Source: Reclinomonas americana ATCC 50394
Taxonomy: Eukaryota; Jakobida; Jakobea; Jakobida
Assembly (NCBI GenBank): GCA_048213135.1
Contig: PS015027.1
Coordinates: 43,782 to 107,781 of the forward strand
Length of the DNA: 64,000 bases
Direction of reading: 5' to 3'
The stretch's first letter is position 1, and the number at the start of each line of letters is the position of its first letter. Of this stretch, positions 15,185 through 26,233 are shown in pieces. The notes under the pieces were generated by a model. That model saw only the letters and a program-made list of their open reading frames with translations. It made no database searches and had not been told where the DNA came from. Made by a program: the position numbers and the translations under genes.

Positions 15185-17489
15185 CAGAGATAGAGAGACA
15201 GTCGCTCACCGGATGCACATCCTCGGCCAGCACGTACAGAGCAGCACCGCCAGCAAAGATACCGCCGTCCGAGAACCCAAAGAGCGGGGCCGTATTCTGG
15301 TAGCTACCGCGCACATTCACAAAGTTGCGATCGAACTGGCTCCCCAACACGTGTACCGTGCTGGTCGACACTTGGCCTCCGTACATGACGGCAAAGACAG
15401 CGCCACCACCGTTCCGCGGTGCGTGCACGAGCGGAATATTGGCGGTGGGACTCAAGTACGGCGTCGGAGCCAGCAACGAGTTGGCCACAAAGGTCGAATT
15501 CGTGATCGCCATGTCCAGCGTGTTCGAAGTCACCGCCGACGAGACAATCGAGAGCGCACCACCACCTGACACGTACACATGCAACTCAGCTCGTGTTCAA
15601 CGCGGGTGGACGAATGAGTAGGAATGAGCGCACCAGCGGCCAGGAACGTCGTTTGCGACTGTGTGCTGGTGGCATTCAGCATGTTGTACTGGAACATCGA
15701 GTTTGTCACCGTCGCTTGGATGGCGGTCGAATTGGAGCCGGTAATCACAAAGAGAGCACCACCTGCAGTCGCCGGCCCCAGTTGGTTCAACCGCATTGAA
15801 GCAGAAGTGTGTGTGTGTGCGTGTGACGAGCGTACCTCGAACATTCGACAACATGCTTCCAGCAGTGGCGCTGCAATACACCGCATTATTGGCGACGACC
15901 GACTGCACAACACCGAGAGTCACTTGCACTGCGCCACTGACTTGTGCCACCACGGAGAAGCCACTCCCTGAATACAAACACACGTGAGCGGCAACAGCTT
16001 CGAGAAGAGAGTGAGCGCACTGTGGAAAACGGACCTCCGAGCGCCACAAAGCCGCCTTGTGCTGCTGAGACGCCATCGGCCAGAAGGAACTGCGAAAGAA
16101 CCGAGTCGCCAGTTGACGACAGCGAGATGGCGGGCGTCGATGCGGCGAGAAACACGCCTACGCCACCCAGGTGCGACAGGCTCGGACCCAAGTCGGCAAA
16201 GCTGACCACCACGGCGTTTGTGACGTCCACGGTGTTGTCTGCCATCAGCGTCACGGTCAACGCACAGACCCACAAAAAGGGGAGACACATGCACACAGCA
16301 CAGCAGGTGCGCAACTCGTGAAGCGATTGCCGGTCAGCTGCACAGTCAGCGGTTGGGTGTAACTGTCACTGAACATCATGATGCCGGCACCGCCGACCAG
16401 ATGGGCAGCTGGGTGCGCCACGGCACGCACCAAGTTGCTGTGAAACACCGAGTTCCGCACCACCAATGTGTCGGCCAGCACAAACATGCCGGCACCTGCA
16501 ACACCCCGAGATGAGAATCCCTCTCCCCCATTGGAAAAAGGGATGGAGGCACGAACCGCCCATGGTCGGCACACAAGCCGCATTCGCGCACTTCACGACA
16601 TTGCCAGTGACAGAACACGAATCCAGCGTGAGCTGCGAGGTCAACCCGTCGTTCACGAAGCTTGTGTCGGTCAGGTTGAAGTAGGCACCAGCTCCGATGA
16701 GCGACGCCGTGTTATTGGTCCACGAACACTGCACGGCTGTCACCTGCGACCCCGAGGCGCAGTAGACGGCCAGAGCTGTGGTACCGAGCGCGTTCGAGAA
16801 GCTCGTCTGCTCACCACATGAGTTGAAGCGCAGAGCGACAGAGAGAGTGAACGCACAATCAGACCTGTGCAAGAGTCACGTTCATGGCCGCGGCATGTTG
16901 AATGTACACAAGCGGCTGCGTTAGCGAGGCCGCAGAGCTGCCAAACGCCATGCCCACTAATGATACCTGTGTTCCAGCAGGCGTGAGAGAGAGGAGTGTG
17001 ACAAGAGAGCATACATGTGTGGTCTCTCTCTCTCTTCTCTCCCTCGCTCTCTCACTCACTCACGCACACACACGCACACGCAACGACGTTGACATTGGCG
17101 ATGGAGAGCAACGGGGTGACACTAGCAGCCGTGGCCGTCCACTCACACGCTCCCACCACCTCACACACAATAGTCACATTGTGCAACGCAGACGAGGCAG
17201 TGGCAGTGGAGAGGAGGAGACCTCCGCCCGAGGCCACCGGGAAGAGGCCGGAGAGCACTCGCCATTCGACACTGTTCGGCGGTGGCATGGCGCTATTGAG
17301 CACCGAGACAGCCGCCGAGGGTGTGCACGCCTGCGCGGGTGTGTCTCCACAGGGAGCGCTGGTGTGCGTGCTGGCGGGGTCGACATAGGTCACCAGTTGT
17401 ATGGTGGTGGCCGCGGTGCACACACACAACAGCAGCAGCTGCAGCAGCAGAAGCAGGTGTAATCGGCGGGTGGCCTCCCGCGCCGCCAT
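1878..17489 (-). CDS. Giant beta-helix repeat (Pmp-like) polytopic membrane protein
   Basis: A very long multi-exon gene. It starts at 17489 with a signal peptide (MAAREATRRLHLLLLLQLLL) and ends at 1878 (GTLRLHG, stop). Most of it, 17400-5600, is dozens of exons of roughly 100-250 nt encoding degenerate modules of the form GGxxxV...NxxFxxNxV (for example GGALFVITGSNS...TNSMFQYNML near 15650-15760). This is the pattern of right-handed beta-helix/chlamydial-Pmp-like proteins. A Cys-rich stretch at 5170-5370 (GYYGEQCLSCPLGTFG, HPCQQC) and another near 4730-4790 precede about ten hydrophobic segments between 4650 and 2030 (for example MMILELFMLAGFLHVV; GLVLYIIGVCTVGLPLIW), followed by a basic cytoplasmic tail. 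I infer a large cell-surface adhesin or receptor. Single-gene status is inferred: no second signal peptide or clear terminator was seen, but exon joining was not verified throughout. A 20-N gap at 15076-15095 lies in an intron. Confidence 0.7.
14866..15204. repeat. (GA)n and (ACG)n microsatellites with a 20-N gap inside an intron
   Basis: Runs of GA (about 14866-14945 and 15138-15200) flank a region built of ACG, CCGA and GAAC units and 20 Ns at 15076-15095. Read on the gene's strand this is a (CT)n-rich intron between the exon ending ...LYVLAEDVHP and the exon starting ASPLPTAITS. Confidence 0.9.
15076..15095. other. Assembly gap (20 N)
   Basis: N run in a microsatellite intron of the giant beta-helix gene; the exons on both sides keep the same orientation. 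Confidence 1.
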
Positions 17490-17739
17490 CGTGATGGATG
17501 GAGGCAAGAGGATGTGCGTGAGAAAGTGTGTGTGTGAGAGAGAGAGAAAGTGTGAGGGTCAGAGTCTTGTTATGGCCATGCGTGCGCTCTCAGGGGGGGT
17601 CGCTGCGTGATTGACTGCTTGCTGTGATGTACGGAAATTGCAGTTTCCCGAACCCGCCCCCTCTCCCCGCCCCCTTCTCCTTCTGCCCGCTGCCAAGCAC
17701 ATGCCAACGAGGAATGAGACACACGTTCACTTGGATGAG

Positions 17740-18860
17740 TTAGAGCGGGATGTGACCGACAAGAATGTGGCCGCTGTCTGAATCCACGGCGATCCGCGAG
17801 ACCTCCAGCGACTTGCCCTGTTGGTGGAGCGAGAGTGAGTCTTCCGCACGCGCATGGGAAGAAGCAAAAGGTGCACGGACCGACGCAAAAATGCCGCCGC
17901 CAGTGTGCCCGTTGTTCGAGGCCACCATCGTGGCGCCGTGATCGAACGACCTGCGCAGCGTGGTGAGCCCTGCGACGCAACAGCAACAGCACGCACGCAC
18001 ACAAAGACGCACCACAGCTCGGGCGTGGCCACATCAATGCCTGGAATGGGGAGCGCAAACGAGTACAGGAAGTGGCGAATGCCCTTGGCCAGCAGCAGGT
18101 CCTCGGGGGTGGAGTACAGAATGTCCTTGCAGGTGAAGATGCCGAGAGTGACCTCGGCCGCTCCACCGGCCGACGACGGCACCGTGGCGTTGAAGGAGAC
18201 CAACTCCGGCGGCGACGGTCCATGGAAACACTCAGTCCAGTACGGATGCGTCTTGCGATACTGCGCCACCACGCTGCCGTCGGGCGCAAACACCACCTGC
18301 GTGTTGTACAAGTGGCCGTCGCGATCCACGCTATCCTCGCACATGTTCACCGACAGGTACACGCCCGACGCACGCGCCGCCGCCTGCAGCACACACAGAC
18401 CGCCCTGATCATCGCCGTCCGCCTGCGAGCACGGAGCGCGCAGAGGCAGCGGCGTGCAGAACGGACGCAACCCCGCCGCAGACGTCTTGTTGCACGCGCT
18501 GTAGTCGCCGCCCAGGGTGAACTCTACACGCACGTGGTCAGCAGCGCCTCTGTGTGTGCGAGACAGAGAGATGCGCGCACCAGGGAACACCAGCACGCTG
18601 ATGCCCGCGGCAGCTGCGGCTTCCACATACGGCACATAGCTGCGGAGGATGTGAGCGACTGTGAGTAGGCGCATGCAGTGAGAGAGGGCGCGCAACGCTC
18701 GAGCATTGGCCGACAAGACACGCGCAGGCGAGAGGCCGCGATCGCCCGGGTTGACCGTGGTGGTCTTGATGACAGCGCCTGCGGTCCAGTACGCCGACGC
18801 AGACACGCCCGCGACCAGTACCGCCAGCACCACCAACAACAACAACGTCGCGCGCTGCAT
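17740..18860 (-). CDS. Vanin/biotinidase-type secreted amidohydrolase (nitrilase superfamily)
   Basis: Carbon-nitrogen hydrolase of the pantetheinase/biotinidase branch. Start at 18860 gives a signal peptide (MQRATLLLLVVLAVLVAG) followed by YWTAGAVIKTTTVNP, like the start of the mature vanin domain. The Glu-Lys-Cys triad is visible. Glu is in VFP-E-FTLGGDY, whose codon is completed across a 57-nt intron (18524-18580). Lys is in AQYRKTHPYW near 18245. Cys is in LGIFTCKDILYS near 18130-18160, where vanins have FTCFDI. Further family blocks are VYLSVNMCEDS, LYNTQVVFAPDGSVVAQYRK and the late TMVASNNGHTGGGIFAS (vanin: LLAANTHN...GSGIYA). The end is HIPL-stop at 17740. The C-terminal base domain of animal vanins is short or absent. 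Substrate cannot be read from sequence: pantetheine, biocytin or another amide are all possible. Confidence 0.85.
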
Positions 18861-19013
18861 TGCAAACGAAGAGTGAGAGGACACAGAGAAGGACGACGCG
18901 CGCTGATTGTACGTATGATGCAGAGAGGAGGAGTGGGCGAGTCGACTGCCGCGACTGCGGCCACCACTGGTGACGCAGAGGAGGATCGTCCGGCCTCCAA
19001 GGCGGCGGTGGGG

Positions 19014-19628
19014 NNNNNNNNNNNNNNNNNNNNNNNNNNNNNNNNNNNNNNNNNNNNNNNNNNNNNNNNNNNNNNNNNNNNNNNNNNNNNNNNNNNNNNN
19101 NNNNNNNNNNNNNNNNNNNNNNNNNNNNNNNNNNNNNNNNNNNNNNNNNNNNNNNNNNNNNNNNNNNNNNNNNNNNNNNNNNNNNNNNNNNNNNNNNNNN
19201 NNNNNNNNNNNNNNNNNNNNNNNNNNNNNNNNNNNNNNNNNNNNNNNNNNNNNNNNNNNNNNNNNNNNNNNNNNNNNNNNNNNNNNNNNNNNNNNNNNNN
19301 NNNNNNNNNNNNNNNNNNNNNNNNNNNNNNNNNNNNNNNNNNNNNNNNNNNNNNNNNNNNNNNNNNNNNNNNNNNNNNNNNNNNNNNNNNNNNNNNNNNN
19401 NNNNNNNNNNNNNNNNNNNNNNNNNNNNNNNNNNNNNNNNNNNNNNNNNNNNNNNNNNNNNNNNNNNNNNNNNNNNNNNNNNNNNNNNNNNNNNNNNNNN
19501 NNNNNNNNNNNNNNNNNNNNNNNNNNNNNNNNNNNNNNNNNNNNNNNNNNNNNNNNNNNNNNNNNNNNNNNNNNNNNNNNNNNNNNNNNNNNNNNNNNNN
19601 NNNNNNNNNNNNNNNNNNNNNNNNNNNN
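19014..19628. other. Assembly gap (615 N)
   Basis: N run upstream of the first readable TFIIF-beta exon, bounded on the right by (AG)n. Confidence 1.
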
Positions 19629-19727
<99 letters not shown>

Positions 19728-19842
19728 GAGGAGGAGGAGGCGGTGGAGCAGGAGAAAGAGAAGAAGAAGAAGAAGAAGGAGGAGAAGAAGAAGAAGAAGA
19801 AGAAGAAGAAGAAGAAGAGAGAGAGAGAGACACACACACACA
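19629..19842. repeat. (AG)n / (AAG)n / (CA)n microsatellite block
   Basis: About 95 nt of uninterrupted AG, then GGAGGAGG and about 75 nt of AAG units, then (GA)n and (CA)n. It directly abuts the large gap, which probably caused the assembly break. Confidence 0.95.
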
Positions 19843-19975
19843 TGTGAGGAACGTGAGACACTAGAGGCAAGAGGGGAGGCTGAGGAGAGGAGGCAACGAA
19901 GAGACTGCAGGATCTGGCAAGTGTGTGTTTGACATGCAGCTTTCCGCTGTTGTCTTTCTTTTCTTCTCTTTGCAG

Positions 19976-20854
19976 CAACGGGGAGTGGTGCTTCGCAGCA
20001 GCGACGCACGTCGTTGGTGGTGCCGAAGGAGGGTGGGGAGATGGAGACTGTAGAGCTGGATCAGCATGTGGATGTGCCGCCGCCGATGTTTGCGCTGGCG
20101 TATGATGCGTTGCAGGTGCCAATGGAGACCGCTGCTGGTCTGTGTGTCTGCTCACAGTGTGTTCGCCTGCTGTATGCGTTCATCTTCTGCGTGTGTGTGC
20201 GTTGGTAGCCAAGGAGAGTGGTACGGCGGATCCGCGCGGCATCTTGAATCACGTGCACATTGAGGGGTGCATTGAGAAGATGTTTTCTGTGCGCAAGGGA
20301 ATGGACGATGTTGTGCGCTCGGCGAACAGTGTTGCGTGTCTTGCAGAGGGAGAGGCAAGGGAAGAAAGAGGGAAGGGGTGCGGGGAGCAAGGATTGGCGC
20401 AGCGAAGGAAGGAGGAGAACGGAAGAAGAAGAAGAACAAGACGCCTTACCAGAAGGCGAAATGCAGACCGGAGTACTGCGAGAGTGGGAGGATAAGCCTG
20501 CAGAAACGGAAAGGAAGCTGAGAGACATGAAAGAAGACGCCCTTGCTGAAGGCGAGATGCAGACTGTGGTACTGCGAGAGTGGGATAAGCCTGCAGAATC
20601 GGAAAGGAAGCTGAGATATGAAAGAGACGCCTTACTAAAAGGCGAAATGCAGAGTGCGATACTGCAAGAGTGGGGGGACAAGACTGCAGAAACGGGGGGA
20701 AGGCAGAGGGCGAGAGACACGAAGAAGAAAAAGACGCCCTTGCAGAAGGCGAGATGCAAACTGTGTGCTGCGAGAGTGGGCGGATAAGCCTGCAGAAACG
20801 GGGAAACATGAGACATGTGAGCTGAGAAGAAGGGTGCAGAGGATGCCGCGTCCG

Positions 20855-20886
<32 letters not shown>

Positions 20887-21420
20887 CACGGTAATCGCTG
20901 CTTGCAGGAGCTGGAGGCTACAGTGGCGGCGGTGTCCTACGGCAAGGACGACACCTTCAACAGGTTCGACCGGACCATGAACCTCAGCAAGACTCCGGGC
21001 GCCGATGCTGCGCTGGCGAGGAAACGTGCCGCCACGTCCAAGCTGCTGGTGAGGCCACACTGCTCTTATGTCTTCCCGGTGATTCACTTGGTCGCTCAAT
21101 CCGCCTCCCTGCAGCAAACACCGCATCCCGACAAGAGGCGCAACACAAAGCTCACAGTCGACGAGCTGGGCGAGAAGATCTTCGAGGCATTTGCGACGCA
21201 GGAGTACTGGACAGCTGGCGATATGCTGACCTACACTGGAGCCTCGTCTATGGTTCGGAAGATGTGCTGATCGTTGTTTGCATGCAGTCGTGCTCACACG
21301 CGCGAGAGCCTCTCGCAGAAAGTGCTCAAACAAACACTGGGCGACTTGTGCATTCAAGTACGCACGGGCGCACACAAGGGCGAGTACGAGCTCAAGGAGG
21401 AGTACAAGGAACGAGAGTGA
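19976..21420 (+). CDS. GTF2F2: TFIIF beta subunit (RAP30-like), 5' end missing
   Basis: RNA polymerase II initiation factor subunit. The C-terminal winged helix is clear: KLTVDELGEKIFEAFATQEYW then TAGDMLTYTGAS (exon from about 21115), joined over a short intron to RESLSQKVLKQTLGDLC, then RTGAHKGEYELKEEYKERE and stop at 21420. This matches the RAP30 pattern (LFSAFEKHQYYNLKDLV...LKEIL...NTWELKPEY). Upstream exons carry DVPPPMFALAYDAL (from 19976) and ILNHVHIEGCIEKMFSV (about 20210-20320), consistent with the middle region, which in RAP30 contains LEGIVVQRAEC. The N-terminal dimerisation barrel and start codon are probably in the gap at 19014-19628. The intron around 20325-20907 contains a tandem minisatellite. 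The next gene starts 134 nt downstream. The middle assignment is weaker than the C-terminal one. Confidence 0.75.
20440..20815. repeat. Intronic minisatellite, about four 90-100 nt units
   Basis: Four imperfect copies start at about 20440, 20537, 20628 and 20735. They share GACGCCYT, AAGGCGARATGCA, TACTGCGAGAGTGGG and GCCTGCAGAAACGG. The array lies inside the TFIIF-beta intron between the GCIEKMFSV exon and the ELEATVAAVSYG exon. It also stays open in one frame as a charged repeat (EGEMQTxVLREWxDKPAE), but that frame differs from the flanking exons. Confidence 0.85.
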
Positions 21421-21554
21421 TAATGAAAAATCAAAACGTTGTTGTGACCGTTACACGCCCGTTCAATTGCGCAAGTGACGAGAGAAGACACACTCACGCA
21501 CACACACACACACGCGCTCACACGTTCACACGCAACCCACTCGCTTCGTGAGCC

Positions 21555-24500
21555 ATGGCCACCGATAAGGAGAACTCGGCCTTGGCCGTGTCATACCCCC
21601 TCGCCAGCCCCGGCAAGGCACTGATGTTGGTCTGTTCGCAACGCTTTTCCCCTCTTCCTCCTCCTCCTCCTCCACTGCCCTCCTCCTCTTACACACACGC
21701 ACACAGCCGAGTGCCATGTCACCTGGACGCTCGCCAGGCAGCGCCTCGAAGCGCGACGGAGGCCGTCGTCGTGCCTTCTCGGACATCTCGCCCGACGATC
21801 CCAATGCTGCTCCCGTCAGTGTACCGTCGGCCAACAAGCGCACCTCCATCCTCGTGACACAGAATGGCACAGCAAGTGCCGCCAAGTCGCCGTCGAAGAA
21901 GCGTGCGCGTCTCTCGGTCGCCCGTCGCGTGAGCTTTGCTCCGCCTCCAGAGCCCAGCACTCCTGGGTCGGCAGCTGCAGCCGCCGCCGCCGCAGCCGCA
22001 GCAGGCGGTGCACAGCCGTTTGCCATCCATGTCGATGACGACGTGCGTGAGCAGGTGCGCCAGCAGCTGCGACAGACCATTCCCAACTTTGGCGAGATGA
22101 AGTCGTTGCGTGCGACTAGCGGATGCGGCGTCGTTTGTGTTGTGACTGACTGATGGTGGCGTGCAGGTTGGAGGACTACCTGGCCGAGTGCGAGCGTGAG
22201 AACGCCAATGCCGAAGCGAGTGCGCCCGTGTCGCCTGCGCCTGTTTCGTAGCACGCCGTCTCCAATGAGGTGAAAAAGAACCGAGCTCGACTCACTCCCC
22301 TTGTTTTCAACGCAGTCGGCCACTTCGCTGCTCTTCTCGCCGTTCCCCGAGTCGGATGCGCCAAACTTTGACGCCGACGTGCCACCGATGCCCATGTTTT
22401 CGCAGTCGCCGGCCATTCCGTCGCGCAGTCTCGTGTCGCCGAGCAAGCGACGCAGTCTGGACGCCTACAACGCCTCCAACTTTTCGTTCAGTGACGAGTA
22501 CGACGAGAAGAGTCCGCCCGCCGCCGCTGAGCAGCCGCAGGAGGCCAGCTTGATGGACATGAGCATGGCAGAGGTGAGCATGTGCGCCGCGTAGATACGA
22601 GGCGAATCACGTGAGTTGCTCACGCGACCTGTGTTGGCAGGCGGATGAGGCGCTGGCGGCGACGCAGAAAGTGCTGGCCGACAACTCGTTTGCCGACCTG
22701 GAGCAGCAGACCATGGAGCTCACGCAAGCGTACGGACGCATCTTGCAGGCGCCCATCTCTGGCGGCTACAAGCTGGCACGCACGCCGGTGAAGCAAGCCG
22801 AGTCGGCCCCCGAACCACCTCAGCAGCAGCAGCCAGCAGAGCAAGAGGAGGAGCAGGATGGAGAAGACGAGGATGAGGAGATGCAGGAGACCATGGACTT
22901 TACACGCGCTCTCGGCACGATCATCAGCACTCGGTGAGTCCACCGAGTGACAGTGCTACAATTGTTGCTGTGTGAGCGCTGACCTGCAGCTGCCATGTTT
23001 ACAGGACGCCAGTGTCGTTGCCGAGCCGCTCGCCGGCTACCGAAAAGCCGTTTTCGGATTCGTCGCCCTCGCAGGTGTCCATGGACATTACTCGCATGTA
23101 CGGAGGAATCCTGAGCCTGGCCAATCGCACCGTGCAGGCCGAGGACGACAGCCAGGAGTCCGTGTCGCCGCAACCACAAGAGCCTGTCTTCGAGGAGGAG
23201 GAGGAGGAGGAGAAGGAGGATGAGGACGAGGAGATGGAGTTCACCGGCACCTATGGAGTCATTCAGCAAGCTCCGCCTGCACCACCGGCTGTTGTCGACG
23301 ACTCGAATGCGAATTCGCAGGAGGAGGACGACGGCGAGGCCATGGATCTGACCGGCGCCTTTGGTGCCATCATGGCTGAGGCTCGACGCATGTCGATTGC
23401 TGTGCCCTCGGAGCAGGCGGCTGCCACCACGCCGGCCAAGTCGCCGCTGCGTCGCCAGACAATGTCGCCGATGAAGAAGGGCGCCATGTCACCGGCTCTC
23501 CACGCCTTCCTCACCAAGTCGCCACGCTCCACCACGAAGTCACCGCGCGCTGCTGAATCACCGGCGCCGATTGTGGCGCGCTCACCAGCCGCCACCACGC
23601 CCGGCTCAGCCGCACGTCGCCTGCTGGCCATGTCACCCGGTGGCTCACGCTCCCTGGCTCGCACACCGCTCGGCAATCTGAGCAAGAAGTTTGAGGAGGA
23701 GTCTGCGGAGGAACAGCCGCAGGAGGACCTCACGCAAGACATTACACGCACCATGCAAGGCATCATGATGCTGGCTCGCTCGCCTGGTCCTCATGGTACG
23801 TGCTGTGGGGGCATTGTGGTTTCACAACAACAGCGTGACTGATTATCATTTTTCCTGCGTGTACAGCTACCCCAACAGCCACCAACACAATCGCCACCAC
23901 CTTTACTGGTGTGTCGACTCCGTCCGCTCTCTCCTACGATGGCTCGTTTGTCAGCGACGCTTCGGTGAGTGAAGTGTGCAGTTCTCTTGTGCATCACTGT
24001 GTAATCTGACGAACTGTCGTGCTTGCACAGAACGCCCGTGACAGCCTGTGCAGTCCGGGAATGTCGGGCTCGGACGAAATGTGTGCCGACGAGTGGCGAC
24101 TGGAGGACTTTTTGAGTCGAGGTGCGCCCCGCTAATCCTTTGTCCAACGACTCACATCCACCGACCTCGTTTGTTTCTAACTCGTGTGAATGCGGCACAG
24201 CAAACCTGCACTTCCCGATTGACGATCTCGGCAAGCGCCGCGCGGCGTCCATGTGCCCAACGCGAGGTGGTCCGCTGCAGACTGTTCCGCCGTCGCAGCG
24301 CCCGCTGCAGGAGCGCATCATTCTGGCGGCGTACACGGTGCCGCTGATGATGTCGACCGAGGAGGCCTGCTCATCGCTCAAGGACCAGACGGAGCTGATT
24401 CGCAACAGCATCTCCAGCCTGGAGGAGCACGTCAACGAGAATGTGCCACCAATCTACGCGCAGCTGGAGAACGCACTGCGAACGGGTGACGAGGTGCAGA

Positions 24501-26233
24501 TGCAAGATCAGCTGCGCTCGCTGAAGGAGGCCTGCAAGAACAAGGCACAGTGCGCATGGTACGAGTACATTACCAAGGTGCAGCAGAGCCTGCAAGCCGG
24601 CGGCCTGGCCGAGTGCATGCACGCTCTGCGTGACGACGCACAGGCAGTGGCGGAGATGAACCAGGCACTGGCCGCATCGGTGGGCGAACTCGAGCACGCC
24701 AGCCAATTGTTTGCGCGTGAGGAGGAGCGGCTGCGTGGCAAGTCGTCGCGCGTGGCCGACTTGGAGCAGTTGGTGGCCACCAACGAAGTGATGCTGCGCG
24801 AACGGCGTCGCACATCGGATGAGCTGGTGCAGAGCGAGCGACACGCTGCCGACGAGGCCGATCGTCTCGAGGCACGCGGTGACGAGCTGCAGGCGGTGCG
24901 TATGGAGGGAACAATGGGGGGTGGTCACAGTCTTTTGTTGCTGACTTTAGTACTGCACACAGGAACTCGACGCACTGCTGGCCGCCAGAGAGCGCCGTCA
25001 GGCCGAGAAGCAGACGGCCAGAGCAAGTGCCGATGCAGTGGCGGCGGCTGCGGCCCTGTCTGCAGCTCGTGCGGCCGCTCCGTCGGTCAACCACGTGTCG
25101 GCGGCACTCAGCCGAGAAGACAATACCATGAATCGCCGTGAGATGGAGGCCGCCAAGGGTATGTTGACACGGAGAAAAGAGCAGCAGTCTTTTCAAGCAC
25201 GGTTCTTATTTTTGTTTCTCCCTCGCTGCAGACATGCTCCAACTGGTGCAAGCTGCCGGCCTGGCCGAGGAGCAGCTGACACGAGATGGCCGCAATGTCA
25301 TTCGCTTCGCCCTGCCCAATGTCGGCGCGCTCTTTGCGTTCCCACCGTTGCGTCGTCCGCACTACCTGCGCAATTGCCCCTTTCATCCACGTCTCAATTC
25401 GTGTGCTTTCATGTCACAGTGAGGGCGACATGTGGCAATGTGCCTTCCTTCGCGGCTCGGCACCCAGTGATCGCAGTGCGGCACTCTTCTCGACATTCGG
25501 CAGCCATCCGTTTGTGGCCGACATGGGTCCGGAGATGCGCCTGTCGCTGTCCACCAGGGAGCTGCAGCAGGTTGCGTCGTGTTTTTTGGGTGAGGCAAAG
25601 GCAGGGAGCAGTGTTGCTAATGTTCGTGTGTGAGCAGTTCGTGCTCGAGAGCCAGGTGCGCTCCGATCGCCTGCTGATGTTCAGCGAGATGGTGTCGGAG
25701 CTGGCTTCACGCTTCAACGACGTGCAAGTGCTGGCCAGTGGACTGGACGACGCACTGCTGAAGGTGCGTGTGTAAGGGAGATAGAGAGAGAGCACGTCAC
25801 ATTGACTGACACGTTTCTTCTTGCGCGTGCAGGTGACCATCTCGGAGCCGCAATTCCACTGCAAGTTCACCGTGCAGCTGTGGTGCTCGCCCCTGTCTGG
25901 TGTCGGCGATGCGGTACTCAAGGCCGTGTCACCATTTGCCGGCTCTGGAGTGGTGTCGAGTGCTTTCGGTGCACTGCCACGAGCGAGCGCACTCGGAGCA
26001 GCGAGCCAGAGCTCGATTGCTTTCGGCTTTGACAACTTGTTCGGTGGTGTCACCACTGCCCGTGTGCAGCAAGCAGTTGCGTACTCGTTTCCCTTGCTCT
26101 TCGTCGCCATTGAAAATGCTGACGCCGTGTGCTGTCGCAGATTGGTGGCGCGCTGAGCGAGACTCGCCGCGACGTGCCGCTGTTGTTCCGCGTGCTTGAT
26201 TCAATTGCAGCACTGCCGGCGTTCTCCCACTGA
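21555..26233 (+). CDS. KNL1: KNL1/Spc105-type kinetochore scaffold
   Basis: Outer-kinetochore scaffold that recruits PP1 and Bub proteins and binds Mis12/Ndc80. ATG at 21555 (MATDKENSALAV). About a dozen introns of roughly 50-100 nt. Motif order: a SILK-like SILV at 21845-21856 and RVSF at 21926-21937 (PP1 docking); acidic, SP/TP-rich low-complexity region with MELT-type repeats MELTQAYGRI (22713), MDFTRALGTI (22893), MDITRMYGGI (23081), MEFTGTYGVI (23234), MDLTGAFGAI (23342), a final QDITRTMQGI (about 23735) and a degenerate MDMSMAE (22553); an Spc7-like junction, WRLEDFLSR plus NLHFPIDDLGKRR, across an intron at about 24121-24200; a long coiled coil at 24300-25160; and a C-terminal region compatible with tandem RWD domains (25230-26230), ending LDSIAALPAFSH at 26233. 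No single piece is strongly conserved, but the complete order is diagnostic. Confidence 0.85.

Larger units (their letters stand above)
18861..19975. other. Intergenic stretch with a 615-N gap and purine microsatellites
   Basis: Between the vanin-like gene and the first readable TFIIF-beta exon. 18861-19013 shows no recognisable gene, 19014-19628 is unsequenced, 19629-19724 is (AG)n, 19745-19818 is largely (AAG)n, and 19830-19842 is a short (CA)n. The 5' exon(s) of the TFIIF-beta gene probably lie in the gap. Long open frames crossing the Ns here are not meaningful. Confidence 0.8.

Noticed and set aside
17727-20155. Very long ORFs running through the 615-N gap at 19014-19628
   Set aside because: They exist only because Ns contain no stops. 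The true gene in the left part is the vanin-like enzyme starting at 18860.
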